This document shows positions 45,275 to 57,297 of a DNA stretch of 64,000 bases, piece by piece (position 1 is the stretch's first letter; every line of letters starts with the position of its first letter). The stretch is from Xestospongia bergquistia. Lineage: Eukaryota; Porifera; Demospongiae; Haplosclerida; Petrosiidae. Location: assembly GCA_963965975.1 (NCBI GenBank), contig OZ014412.1:13468849-13532848 (forward strand), written 5' to 3'. The notes under the pieces are model-generated. The model did no database searches, was not told the origin of the DNA, and saw only the letters and a list, made by a program, of their open reading frames with translations. A program made the position numbers and the translations under genes.

Positions 45275-47124
45275 CAGTGTCTATAGATCTAGCAGCCGGA
45301 TGCAATAACTATAGTTATTAATCAGGAAATTATTAAGTAAGTAACTAACGATTATTAAACATTAATAAAAATGGCGACGAAGCAGGTGCTGTCACATTGG
45401 AGAGTTCCACAGACCTTCCTTTGAACGACACTTTGATAGACCTTGTGTGCTTTAACGTTAGAGAAAGGTTCACCTCGTATCACCATTTGAAAGAGAAAGT
45501 TACAGCATATGAGAATATGAAATCAATTCAATTGAGTCACAGTGACTCAAAGAGACTTCAGGCTGCCAGTAAAAAAATTTCACTTAAGACTGCAATAGCT
45601 AATCAAGACTTAGTTTACTACTACATCAATCTTTTCTGTGTGTTTGGTGGTAAAAACTATCAGGATAAAGGAAAGAGACCTAATCAGAGGTCAGTACTGA
45701 TACGTTTGTGTAGTTTGTATAGTTAGGTCTAAACTTCACAATGTTTTTATAGTACTATTAAGCAAGAATGTAAGGTGATGATCAAACTATCTCTAAGTGA
45801 TGACGGGCAGCATTTGGTTGTCACTGATGTTAATGAAAACCACACCCATAATGCTAGCAAAGTAAGAAGCAGTCATTACCTGATTATTACTATGATAACT
45901 TGATTAAATAGGAAATATATGATCATCTTCCTTGTCAGCGGATGCTTGACTGAAACCTGGAAGGAAGCAGAAAGTTTTTAAAAGATGAAAGTTAACAAGA
46001 AGTTGCTTCAACAATGTCTTAGTGTAATAGTGGCCATGGGGAAGGTTGTTACACTGAAAGACATTAGCAACATACAGACTGGACTAGTAAGTAAAGAGGA
46101 TGAAAATAATCTAGACGCTCTTGTTAAGAAGTTAAGAGATATGTCATGTATATTAATATCATTATTCACATGTACATGTATGTGAATTAAATGTTTTAGG
46201 TTCATTAATTGAAGTATTCACTGATGCTAGCAACACTTTTACAGGCTTATTGTTTCCAGACAGTATTATGAAGTCTGTCTTTTATTTGAATCCTGAGGTA
46301 ATTCTTGTTGATGCCACTTATAAACTGAACAATTTCAGAATGCCTCTGTACTTATTGATGTCCAAAAGTTTGAAAAAGAGGCTGACCTAAGGGCTCTGAT
46401 AAATCAATTATAGGATTGACAAAGAAGAGAAAGTGTCAAGCAAATAAACCAGTACCATTCTTGAGAAACACTCCTCAAGAGAGAGAGAAAGGTGTGTTTA
46501 TTTATCACTATGCTTTCTTTCACTCCCTACTCTTTATACAGTGATTCTATCTTGGTTTGTTGATGTCGAAGTAGCTAATAGTGCTATAGCAGGTGATAAG
46601 ATAATAGAAGAGAATGATATTGAAGATAGACCAGAAAAGATATCTGTCTCATGTTTGGACGAGAATATTTGTTTGGAAAGTTGTAGGAAGTATTGTAGTC
46701 AGGTCACTTGGTCAGCACTGATGAGTGTTGTGGACATCCTTTAGGAAAACCCCAATTGGTACTGTTAAAGATGCACTAATCCAATTCATGATGAAAGTCA
46801 AGCATCAGTTGTCTGTGATTGCTACCTTAATTGGTATCATTTTTCATGCTTGGATATGAAGAGCCAACCAAATTTAAGTTATGGTTTTGCAGGAAATAGT
46901 AAGATTGATTACTTGACTTGTATAAACTCAACTCTTAATGATGAGTGTTTGTTTTTATGATAATGATAATAATGAGACTAAAAGGAACAAAGTTAAAAAT
47001 AATTCTTTACTTTCTTTCATGCTTATTAATAATTATTATTTCATTATTAACTGCTGGAATAGCGCATGCACAGACAGACTTCCGGATTAATAGCTGTAAT
47101 TATGCTGCAGGACTAGAGCCACTG
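45275..47124 (+). pseudogene. Mutator-like (MULE) transposase element with inverted repeats, broken
   Basis: The left end CAGTGTCTATAGATCTAGC (45275) pairs with a diverged right end, GCTGCAGGACTAGAGCCACTG region ending 47124; both go on to a TATTAATC(C/A)GG block. Coding parts: DLPLNDTLIDLVCFNVRERF, DDGQHLVVTDVNENHTHNAS, a small intron with GTAAGAAG and an AAATAG end, EIYDHLPCQRMLD-stop, KKLLQQCLSVIVAMGKVVTL, then VFYLNPEVILVDATYKLNNF (first catalytic Asp of the MULE fold). After that the core is deleted and a C-terminal part follows with VVCDCYLNWYHFSCLDMKS, a zinc-binding tail. The order resembles ZSWIM3-type proteins derived from MULEs. Stops and deletion make it inactive. Confidence 0.78.
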
Positions 47125-47127
47125 CCT

Positions 47128-47697
47128 TATATATATTTCACTTAGAAACCTCAAGGTTTAAGCAAAAAGGAAAATCGGAGTTTGCTGATGAAACAATTTG
47201 CGTATTATACTTCAATTTCTTTTTCTCAATACCAAATTACTTTAGTCCATCAACCACTATGGTATGTTTGTTGTTCTTGAGACCATTTCCATAAACACTT
47301 GAACACACATGTTGTCCTTAGCAATGAATACAGGTTACTAGTTTTGTAATATTTTTAACTTGTGTAATTATGTGAACATATCATATATGAAATGGTACAA
47401 TTTATTAGTTTGAGTCAAGCATGACATTTAGGACTTCATTATCAAGTTCATTATCAAGTTACTACAGTCATAATCATAACTGCTCTCTTTCTCTGTTTTA
47501 ATATCTGAGCAATATTCAAAAACCTGATCAAAATTACTTGTTATTTTATAATAGTAATTATTGAATATTATATTGTTAATTTTATATAACAAATTAACAG
47601 CAAAACTTATAAGAACAGGTAAATGAGAAACATTTTAAATTAACATTCCACGTGTCCCAAAATTGTGGTTATTAATGAAGGTGGGCGTGTCACGAAT
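47128..47697. mobile_element. piggyBac-related element, copy 3, longer and missing its left end
   Basis: Blocks match the 350-bp elements (TTTGCTGATGAAACAA, CAACCACTATGGTATGTTTG at the left; GCAAAACTTATAAGAACAGG, GAAGGTGGGCGTGTCACGA at the right), but the middle is about 220 bases longer and includes ACTAGTTTTGTAA, as in the piggyBac 3' flank. The right end is cut by gypsy family B at 47698. Confidence 0.6.
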
Positions 47698-47960
47698 TTG
47701 GCAGGTTTGTCACAGTAAAGTATCAAAGATCTCAAAAGGTCAAGCCACACATTCTATATTACAAGACTTCCCTCCCTCAGATGAAACTCCACCAGCATCT
47801 CCACGGCAACCATACAATAATGTGTATGATCTCTTCTCAGTCAGAGGCAAGACCAACCCAATTGCTTTGACAATTCATGTAAACATGGCAGTCCTTCCCA
47901 TGGAACTAGACACAGGGGCTTCTCTATCCTTAATTAGTGAAGATACTTATAAATCCATTA

Positions 47961-49976
47961 TACTCTGTTCTAGTTGAGAAGAGCTCTTTATTAAAAAAAG
48001 ATGTTATATGCATGGATGTAAGGTGAGGAATTTCCTTGCCTATTATATACAATTTGCGCTGAAGCACATTTTAATTATATTCATTATTTGTTCACGTGAA
48101 TGTCATATGAACACACCATGTTTTCTCTCATGATGCCAGCGGGAAAGAGATTGAGATCACAAACAAAGGAGGTTGTTGTGAATCTCTATGATTATTTTCA
48201 GGAACCTGACAAGCGTAAACGGACTGAAGGATCTCTGAAACAAACCTCTCATGCTACAAAACTTTCACGTACCAGCACGGAAGGAGAAACTTAGTACAGG
48301 GAGCTGCCTTTTCAACTCCAACAAAGAGGTGCAGCGTCTCCAGACGCTTGTTAGTTGATGATTTTGATCATGAAGCCATCAGACGAAAAATATACCACCT
48401 CTATTGGGGCAATCAGCACGTGTCACTGTCCAAGTTGCTTGTTGTATTGAAAGAGGATAACCTCTTTCACAGTCAGCGGTCAACCCTCCACATCTTGCTA
48501 AGAGGAATGGGTTTCAAGTGAGTCACCATAACTTTTCTTATGATGCCCATTAATATTATACTTTATAGACATAAGAGAGTATATGATAGACACCACTACT
48601 ATGAACAACCACATATTATGGAACAGAGGCATGCTTACCTTTGTCGAATAATGACAAATTGCCAAGAGAATAGGCCAGTTGTTTACCTTGATGAAACCTG
48701 GGCCAATGCTCATGATGGTAAGGATTGTGCTTGGGTGGAGAGGGATGATGTGACTGGTGGAACTCTTGGTGATATAAAAAGGACTCCTGGGAAAGATTGC
48801 ACAGCTTATTATTCTTGGAGCTGGTGGTGAGATTGGTTGGATTCCCAATACCACTCTCATATTCAGATCCAAAAAATACTGGTGATTACTATGATGAGAT
48901 GACTGCTGATCATTTTAAGAATAGTTTGCTACCAAACGTTTCCCAAATGGTCCATGTAACAGTCTTATTGTCATGGATAATACTTCATATCATAGTCGTC
49001 ATAGTGACCCTGTCCCAGTCAAAAGTTGGACAAAGCAAAAGATGCAAGATTGGCTTCAGACAAAGGGAGTTGACTTCCTAACAAATGCCTTGAAAGCTGA
49101 ATTGTATACCATCATATAAAGATTGAAACCTACCCCTCGCTATGTTGTTGATGACATGGCTGCTGGTGCAGGTAAGAACTCAGTCAAGATAACCTTTGTA
49201 TTTATTGATATGTACATCATACAGGGCATGAGGTGGTCCAACTCCCTGTTGCTCACTGCACTCTCAATCCTGTTGATTTGGCATGGACATAGGTTAAAGG
49301 TAACATCAAGGCCAATATTCGTGCATTTAATCTCTGTGAGGTTTAACAGCTGGCATAGGAAGGCTTCAATGTTGTGACACCTGACCATTGGAAGAGCCTC
49401 ATTCAACATGTTAAGGTCCACTTTGAAGACCACTATTGGTCTAATGATGGCCTCTATGAAGAGTTAGTTGATTAAATCTCATTTGAAATGGAGGCGAATC
49501 AGATGAGTCTGATGATTCTGATCAATCTGATAGTTATGATGACGACTAGTTCTAGGCTTTCTCAGTCTTCCTTCTTTGTCAAAATTTTTTTTTAAATCCA
49601 TGGTGGCTTTATAGCTGCCTCAAATCACAAAGACGATACTTGGTTATTATTTTAATAATAATTGTCATAATATTGCATTTGTTCATATAATTAGAATTGT
49701 AATTTTGAATTGCCATTTGACAGATGGCTGAATTCTCAAGGCGAAAATTGTTTTGTATTAAATCCTCGAAAGAGTGCAATTTGAAGTATGTGAAAGGTAT
49801 GCCATTGAAAATGTATGGAGTTTTCTAGTTAAACTGTTTAGTACTTTCATGTAGTGCCAGAGAGCCAAATTTTACATATAAAATCCACATTTGCAAGACA
49901 AATCGATTGTGCAAATCTAGCACGTAAAACGGCAAAGTTATTCACATGGGTGGCTCTTCTCAACTCAGACAGAGTA
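47961..49976 (+). mobile_element. Tc1/IS630-type DNA transposon, 2016 bp, TA target duplication
   Basis: Inverted ends TACTCTGTTCTAGTTGAGAA (47961) and the complement of TACTCTGTCTGAGTTGAGAA at 49976, flanked by TA on both sides. Removing it and one TA joins the family B protease frame exactly (TYKSI to SSITDKL). It carries one transposase gene on the plus strand, listed separately. Confidence 0.9.
48118..49545 (+). pseudogene. DDE_3-type transposase of the Tc1/IS630-like element, broken
   Basis: MMPAGKRLRSQTKEVVVNLY opens a helix-turn-helix N-terminus; AIRRKIYHLYWGNQHVSLSK and LHILLRGMGFK follow. The catalytic core: RPVVYLDETWANAHDG (first Asp), TLGDIKRTPGKD, IVMDN-like SYHSRHSD in a shifted frame (second Asp), and CTLNPVDLAWT-like NPVDLAW near 49265 (third acidic residue, Asp). 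A small intron is possible after GMGFK (GTGAGTCACC). A stop near 48292 and frameshifts near 48830 and later show decay, although the ends are well kept. Confidence 0.82.
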
Positions 49977-49995
49977 TAGTAGCATTACTGATAAG

Positions 49996-52901
49996 TTGAA
50001 ACCTTCAAATGTTTCCTTTCACACCTATACAGGAGAAACATTGGCTGTTTTAGGATATGTAGATGTCCAAGTTGAATATGTGACACAGGCCCTTATCCTT
50101 CCATTAATTGTTGTGAAAGGGCAAGTTTATTCGGATGGAAACTGGCTTGAGAAAATTAATTGTTTTCCTATTCACACTGTTACTATCTCATCTGCTTTAG
50201 ATAATTTATTGCAAACATCAAAGTCTTTTTCTTGATTGGCTAGGAACACTACAAGGGTTTCATGCTTGATTAACTGTAGATCCGACAGCTCAACCTTAAT
50301 TTTGAAACCTTGACCGGTACCATATTTACTCAAGGAGAAAGAGTTAGAACAATTACAAATCTGGGTATTATTACACCAGTATCATTTTCAGATTGGGCTG
50401 CTCCAATTGTTACTGTTATGAAAAGTGACACTAACATTTGTATTTGTGGTGACTACAAGGTGACTATTAATCAAGCTTATCAGCCAGACTCTTACCCATT
50501 ACCTCGTGTTGATGATCTTTTTGCAGCTCTTTCAGGTGGAACTATTTTGTCAAAACTCGATCTTAGTCATGCATACCAGCAGATATTACTTGATGATGAA
50601 TCAAAAAAAAATTTATGAAAATCAACACTCATAAGGGATTGTTTTTATATCAGAGATTGCATTTTGGCATTTCTACTGCACCATCATTGCTTCAATGTAC
50701 AATGGAGTCTCTCCTACAAGGACTAACAAAAGTATTTTTCGTATTCATGATATTTTGGTTGCAGGTGTTGATGAACAGAATTTCAGCATGTGTTGATGAA
50801 CATAATATAAGGCAAGTTTTAGAATGATTAGAAGCTGCTGGACTGTCTCTGAAGAAGTCAAAATGTGTTTTTATGACAAAATTGGTGGAATACCTTGGTC
50901 ATGTCATTGATGCTAGTGGCCTTCCCCATCGAGCAGTAAGGTAAAAGCCATTAAAGAGGCTCCAGAGCCTACTAATATTACTGACTTAAACTCTTTTTTA
51001 GGGCTATTTAATTATTATAATAAGTTTCTCCCTAATTTGTCGACAATTTCAGTTCCATTGCACAGTTTACTCTGTAAAGATACTAAGTGGAAGTGGTCTA
51101 GGGCACAAGCTAAAGCCTTCACAAAAGCCAAAGATCTCCTTCAGTCTTCCTCGTTACTTGTCCATTTTGATAGTACGAAACCATTACTTCTCTCGTGTGA
51201 TGCTTCTCACTATAGCCTAGGATCTGTTCTTGCACACAAAATGGATGATAATAGTGTGAAACCTATTGTTTTTATCTCTTGAACCTTGTTCCCTGCAGAA
51301 AAGAAATATTCTCAGCTGGAGAAGGAAGCATTAGTAATTGTTTTTGCTGTAAAATGGTTTCATCAATACTTGTATGGTAATGCATTCACATTCTATTCTG
51401 ACCATCAGCCTCTGGAACATCTCCTCAAAGAGTCTCATCAGATTCAAGTTATGGCATCCTCCAGGATACAACGATGGGCTTTAACATTGTCAGCATATCA
51501 GTACACCATTCAACATAGACCTGGTGCCAAAATGGCAAATGCTGATGCCTTAATGCGACTTCCACTACCTGAATCACCTTTATCAGTACCAATTCTTGGA
51601 GACATAAATTTGGTCCTAGAGCACCTCTCAGACAATGTTGTCACTGACTCATAGATTAAATTGTGGACCGAGAAAGACCCTGTATTAGCGAGAGTTCGTC
51701 GCCTTGTCCAAACTGAGTGGACTATAAGTGACCCTGGTCCTGATATTCTTCCTTACTTTCAATGTCACACATAATTATGTATTATAGACGGTTGTGTAGT
51801 TTGGAGATCAAGGGTGATTATTCTTGTAGAAGGGAGAATGAACATTATCAAACAACTGCATGAGACACGCCCAGGATTGAGTAAGATGAAAAGTTTAGCT
51901 CATTCATTTGTATGGTGGCCTGGTTTAGACTCTGATATTGAAACTGAAGTTCAACAGTGCAAGATTTGTCAACTGCATTGTTCAATGCCAAATAAAGGTC
52001 CTCTGCACCTGTGGGAATATCCCAGTCGATTGATCATATTGGTCCTTTTTTAGGAAAATTGTATCTCTTCCTAATTGATGCCCATTCTAAGTGGATGGAG
52101 GTCCATGTTGTTCCTTCAACATCTAATGAAGCTATCATTGAAAAACTCAGAATTATATTTTATACTCATGGAATTCCTGACCAATTAGTATTGGATAATG
52201 GATCTGGGTTCACTAGTCATAAATTTCACTCTTCATGAAAAAGACTGGGATAAAGCACACATTGACTTCTCCTTACCATCCTAGCTCAAATGGTTTAGCT
52301 GAGTGTGCTCTACAGACTTTTAAAAATCAAATTTGGAAATTGAAAGGTGACGTTCAAAAGAGAATTTCAAAGATATCGAGTTACTCCTCAAAGTATCACT
52401 GTCTCTCACTTGCTGAACTACTAATGGGTTAGAGACTTCGTACACATCTGGACCTATTCCATCCAGATACATCTTGTAATGTAATTAAGAAACAAGACAA
52501 GTTGACAGCTGTTACTAAACATTGTCAAAAATTTTTATTGGTTGATTGTTTGTTTGCAAAAAATTTCAATGGCCCTGACAAGTGGAGTCCTAACACTGTA
52601 ACACGTATTACTGGTCCTGTCTCATATCAGGTACAAAATTCTTCTGGCACCATTCAACACCATCATGTTGATCACCTTCATTATCACTATCCACTTAACA
52701 GTGACGATCAAGAGTCAAATGACTTTGATGATTGGGCTTTTTCAAGTACTACATCAACTACTGATACATCCTCAAACCTAGAACAGGGTCATGGTCAATC
52801 GATATTGCATTATCCACTACCTCCTCTCTTCAATGTTCTAATAGAACCTGCAAAGCATTTGATTGTTATGGACCTAACCTTTCAAACTAGAATGGGAGGA
52901 A
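49996..52901 (+). pseudogene. pol of gypsy family B after the transposon insertion
   Basis: Frames in order: 49996-50235 protease end; 50310-50618 RT fingers and palm (FSDWAAPIVTVMKSD, ICGDYKVTINQA); 50615-50827 with a frameshift over the active site; 51037-51282 and 51286-51654 RNase H, separated by one stop; 51814-52053, 52011-52238 and 52235-52432 integrase; 52502-52909 C-terminal domain with FAKNFNGPDKWSPNTVTRIT, like the GPY/F module that follows gypsy integrases. Dead through many small lesions. Confidence 0.85.
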
Positions 52902-53111
52902 TGTTGTAACTTATTTCTCATGATTGTTATTTCTTGTGATTATTATGTGATATGATGATGTAATTATAGTTGGTAACTTCCTGTTTGGTATGTATATATG
53001 TCAGTTTTGTTGTGTAAAAATCATTATTGTAAATTGTCATTCGTTCTTGTTCAGTGACTATGTTCAGTATCTCAAGGAATCATTCCTATTCATTTACTAC
53101 CGGTCGTAACA
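52902..53111 (+). repeat. 3' LTR of gypsy family B (about 210 bp)
   Basis: Starts TGTTGTAACTTATTTC right after the purine tract GGGAGGAA and ends CGTAACA. The boundaries rest on TG...CA and on the purine tract, since the 5' LTR is missing. Confidence 0.65.
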
Positions 53112-53218
53112 AGTTGTAAATATACTTAATCCTTCCATTCTTTGTCATCTTATCCTTTTAGGTGATTTCATATTCCTATTGACACTGCTTCTGGTCCTTA
53201 CAGTATCTCCTCTATCTC

Positions 53219-53450
53219 GAAATTTAAGTAAATCTTCTAACGAAATTTAATTAAAATGTTTTAATATTAATTACAATGAAAATTCAAGATTTCCTATTAA
53301 TTAGAAATATGGTATCAATAAGAAAATATGAGAAGCTGAACGTGGAGGATAGCTCATGAAGCTCAGCCTCTCCCCTTTCTTTAAAGATGCCAGTGAAGCT
53401 GAGATAGATAGATTGCTGTCATCGAGCATAAATGAACTGTAAATTATAGT
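53219..53450 (+). repeat. Dispersed repeat with exon-like part, copy 1
   Basis: Matches about 60950-61316 in parts: GAAATTTAAGTAAATCTT, ATTAATTAGA, and best over CTTTCTTTAAAGATGCCAGT to TGAACTG. The last part reads LSPFFKDASEAEIDRLLSSS then INEL and stops at a GTAAAT donor-like site, so it may be an exon of a repeated gene. Confidence 0.55.
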
Positions 53451-53651
53451 AAGTAGGTACTCTCTATTATAACTATTCTAAAACAAGATGGACAATTATA
53501 CCTCTATGGTAATAATAAAGAAATGTTACTTGATATGGACAATATCTGTTACCACATCCTGATAAGATTTTAAATCATTATCTATGGGAAGTAAATTCTC
53601 TGTTCTTGACCACTCTCAGGTTATCAGCAGCTACTCCTTGATGAACACAAA

Positions 53652-54345
53652 TTACAAACTCTTAATATGTATTGTTATACCTACTTCCCAAATGGGATGG
53701 CGTTGATAAATGTCATGTTTCATAAGAAAATGGACATCATCCTCGAAACAATTTGTTACATCAATTGAGCCATCTACTGTAAATAGACATTTGTCATAGT
53801 GCTTTTTTGAGGACTGTTTGATAATAATGTCTCTTTTTCTTACAAGTTCCACATGTAGTCTGGCCTTTTCGAAGACCTTAAAGAAACATGTAAGATAATT
53901 GTTAATAATATTGTTACTCCATACTTCTGACTGATTTGTCAGTGGGGTATTCATGTTCCTTACAATAGCAGAACTATTTTTTGGACATTGCTCACACAAA
54001 TCTGTCATTGTTTTCAGGATCATAATATATGTTAGGGTATTGTCACCTTATACTGTAAAATATATTCTCAGAGGGATGTCTGAATGTTGATTTACATTTG
54101 CTTTGAAATATTCAATTTAGATTGTATTTTTAGATATGCTGGATGGTAATAGTTGTAAATTGTATGTCTTGTAACCTGGTATTTGACCAGGTAATAAGAT
54201 TGCATTGGCCTTAGAATAATTTAATATTAATGTAATTATTTTGATTACTTCTTTAGGAGTGAATGTGTGGTGTGGTTCTCTTCCAACATTACTGTGTTTT
54301 CTAACAATACTAATTCCAATGGTGTAGTAATGTGTAGACGAGAGA
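53652..54345 (-). pseudogene. Transposon-associated gene remnant with CxxC motif, unidentified family
   Basis: Minus strand: 54345-54117 reads SNVGREPHHTFTPKEVIKII and ILLPGQIPGYKTYNLQLLPS; after a gap 54023-53652 reads TMTDLCEQCPKNSSAIVRN and LHVELVRKRDIIIKQSSKKH, ending at a GTATAAC donor-like site. The block order (a GR.PH helix, a PG..PGYK stretch, then DLCxxC) recalls a protein type common in transposon-rich invertebrate genomes, but I could not name it. The right end is cut by gypsy family C. Confidence 0.45.
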
Positions 54346-56654
54346 GCCACCCCGAGACTGTCGTCCACGCCCAGTACCATTTGCACTCCATTCGAAGGTA
54401 GATAAGGAACTGGAGACACTGGAATCAATGGGAGTACTGGAAAAAGTGGAATTTGCAGACTGGGCAGCACCCATCGTTCCAGTATTGAAGGATGATGGAA
54501 ATGTTAGAATTTGTGGAGATTATAAGATGACAATTAATAAAGCATCAAAAGTGGATCTGTATCCAGTCCCAAGAGTGGAGGACCTTTTCACAGCAATGTC
54601 CGGTGGAGTGTCTTTTTCAAAGTTAGACTTATCACATACATATCTCCAACTACAATTAGAGGAGTCATCAATGCAAGATGTAACAATAAACACCCACTCT
54701 ATAGATATACAAGGTTACTGTTTGGGGTTTCGTCAGCACCAGGTATTTTTCAACAAGCCATGGATAACCTCCTGCAAGGGATGCCATATGTCGTGGCATA
54801 CCTCAATGATATATTGATCTCTGTTAGGTCAGAACAAGAACATCTCGATAACTTAGAATGTGTCTTCAAGAAGTTGTCAGAAGCAGGAATTCGTCTAAAG
54901 AGGGAGTAGTGTCTGTTCATTATCTGGGACATCGAATCTCAAAAGAAGGTATGAAACCAACGGAAAAAAAGGTCAGTGCAATCACACATGCACGTAGACC
55001 CAGCAATGTATTTGAGTTGAGATCATTTTTGGGCCTCATCAATTTTTACAGTAAATTCTTACCAAACCTCTCTTCTGTTTTGAGTCCTTTATCAGTTACT
55101 TAATAAGTCAAAGATGGCAGTGGGGGAAAGATCAAGATAGAGCTTTTACAGAAGCCAAGTTGTTGTTAAAGTCACCCCACCTGTTAACTCATTATGAATG
55201 CAGTAAACACCTCACCCTTGCATGTGATGCGTCACCCTATGGGGTAGGAGCAATACTGTCACATAAGTTTGATGATGATGATGAAAAACCCATAGCATAT
55301 GTGTCCAGAACTCTTAACAAAACAGAATCAAAGTATGCTCAGATCGACAAGGAGTCCCTGGCCATTATTTTTGGTATAACTAAATTTCACAAGTACCTAG
55401 TGGGTCGTAAATTCACCATTTATACAGATCATAAGCCTTTAATGTATCTTTTCGGAGAGAACAAAGGTATCCCTATGACAGCATCTGCGAGAGTGACCAG
55501 ATGGGCTTTGCTGTTAAGTGCAAACCTGGGAAGGAGTTGGCAAATGCAGATGGACTTAGCCGTCTTCCATTGTCAGACGTGGGTCAAGAAGATGCCACAC
55601 CAATGGAGCTAATTAATTTGATTGAGCATTTGAACTCCATACCAATATCAGTGTCTGAAATCATTAAATGGACAAGTAGAGACAGAACCCTATCAAGAGT
55701 GAGGCACTTGATAAGACATGGGTGGCCAGAAAATATTGATGGAGATGTAGACCTGAAACCATATGCTAGGCATAAATTGGAACTAAGTGTATTAGACAAC
55801 TGCATCATGTTTGGGTCTCGTGTGGTTGTTCCACCACATTGCAGGAAGACAGTCTTAGATGAACTTCATCAATGTCATCCGGGAGTATCAAGAATGAAGG
55901 CATTAGCAAGGTTATATGATATTTGTTTTCAAATTTTGGAATTCCTGACAAGGTGGTTTCTGATAATGGTACATCATTTTCTAGTCGTAATTTTAAAGAA
56001 TTTATGGACAACAATGGCATTGTGCACACTCGAGTAGTACCTTACCATCCATCTAGCAATAGCCAAGCAGAAAGAGCAATACAAATTGTCAAACAAAGGA
56101 TAAAGAACCAAACTGAAGGAACTTTGAATATGAGGATTTCAAGGTTTTTATTTACTAATCGTAATACCCCTCAGAGTGTGACAGAACACTAACCTGCTGA
56201 GTTAATGTTTGGTCGTAAACTAAAGTCCCGATTAGATCGTTTGCACCCAGACCTCAATAGGAAGGTTCAAACAAAACACACTAGAGGTACTAAGTTACGT
56301 GAGTTTAAGATTGCAGATAATGTGTACTTGAAGAATTTTCATAGGGGAGAACAATGGCTACCTGGAAGTAGTATGTCAAGTAAATGGCCTGGTATCATAT
56401 GTAGTTAAGTTTACCGATGGACGAGAGTTGAAAGGTCATGCTGATCATGTCCGATCTCATTTGGATGGAGAAGAAATAGAGCTCAGCCCAACACCAGTTG
56501 CTCATACTGAGCCAAGTATAGAACCAATTAATTATGACCTAATTTAGACGGGAGGTGAAGTCCCTGAACCTCGAACGAATTAAACAAATTGTTCCTTTAC
56601 GTAGATCCTCACGTCGAAGGAATCCTCCAGACTGGTATCATAATACTATTTGAG
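54346..56654 (+). pseudogene. Gypsy family C pol, truncated at both ends
   Basis: Starts within RT at RPRPVPFALHSKVDKELETL, then GVLEKVEFADWAAPIVPVL and FSKLDLSHTYLQLQLEE; the active site reads YLND, not YxDD. RNase H: LACDASPYGVGAILSHKFD, YTDHKPLMYLF. Integrase: HQCHPGVSRM, then a jump near 55920 that removes the CxxC and the first catalytic Asp, then KVVSDNGTSFSSRNF and SSNSQAERAIQIVK. The C-terminus RRSSRRRNPPDWYH ends at 56652-56654. No LTR was found. Confidence 0.85.
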
Positions 56655-57297
56655 TTTATTTTTAGTTGTATTATGAATACAATTATCTGTCCTGTCCCAC
56701 TATAATGCTATCTTATGTATGCTATATAAATGTTATATATGTTATCATATAAGTAGATTGTTATTATTATTATTATTATTAAGAGTGGTTTTTAAAAGTG
56801 ATATCAAAGTTGTATTAAAGATGCTCTATATCTCTGTGACTCTATTTCAAGTCATCACAAATGGTATTTCTTTATTGAATAGTCAAACCTTTAGGTATGA
56901 TTGATATACTGTAGTCTGTGTTTGACAATGCCATGTAAAAACAGGAAGGTTTTATAACAAATCTGCATAGTGTGGTCATGTATTGTTATTATCATGTTCA
57001 GGTATACCTTGACTCATTATAAATGAACTATGTGTAAAAGTGATTCCTTTCTTTTTGAAGATGGCTAGCATGATGTGAAGTCTCCAGCCCATGTAGTAGA
57101 TGCCCATAAAAGGTCCATTTTTTTCTTTAGATAATTCAACAATATCATTCCTTCTGGCCCTGTAGTGTACATCAGAAAATTGTTCTGAGCATTTCACTAG
57201 ACCTCCTAATTACTTATTATTCCATTATGATTGTAACCACCATGGTGGGAGTATTATTGTCTATGTCAAATCTCACGTTATCACTTCCAAAGCACAT
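56655..57297. other. Flank of gypsy C with (TTA)n run; one unassigned minus ORF
   Basis: A TTA microsatellite lies near 56759-56780. A minus-strand frame of 73 codons (57197-56976, RARRNDIVELSKEKNGPFMG) has no recognised motif; it may be an exon or chance. Confidence 0.4.

Larger units (their letters stand above)
29235..45823. repeat. Segmental tandem duplication, unit 2
   Basis: Same order as unit 1, with an extra intronic piece (29757-30271), an internal deletion in the gypsy remnant (at 32720), and two tandem gypsy copies where unit 1 has one. Beyond 45823 the Mutator-like element continues, so unit 2 is the less truncated version. Confidence 0.8.
47698..53111 (+). mobile_element. Gypsy family B, 5'-truncated, split by a Tc1/IS630-type transposon
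   Basis: Left part 47698-47960: the end of a zinc knuckle (WQVCHSKVSKIS) and a protease start (MELDTGASLSLISEDTYKSI). Right part from 49977: rest of protease (KPSNVSFHTYTGETLAVLG), reverse transcriptase (SKLDLSHAYQQILLDD; active-site region shifted near 50750), RNase H ([32 protein letters not shown]), integrase ([54 protein letters not shown]) and a C-terminal tail. A 3' LTR follows; no 5' LTR is visible. It is about as close to family A as sister families are, clearly not the same one. Confidence 0.85.

Noticed and set aside
54117-54470. Single 117-residue minus ORF as one gene
   Set aside because: Its upper third lies over the start of gypsy C on the other strand; only the part below 54345 is protein-like.
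56976-57197. Minus ORF as a host gene
   Set aside because: No start context, partner exons or motif; left as unassigned.
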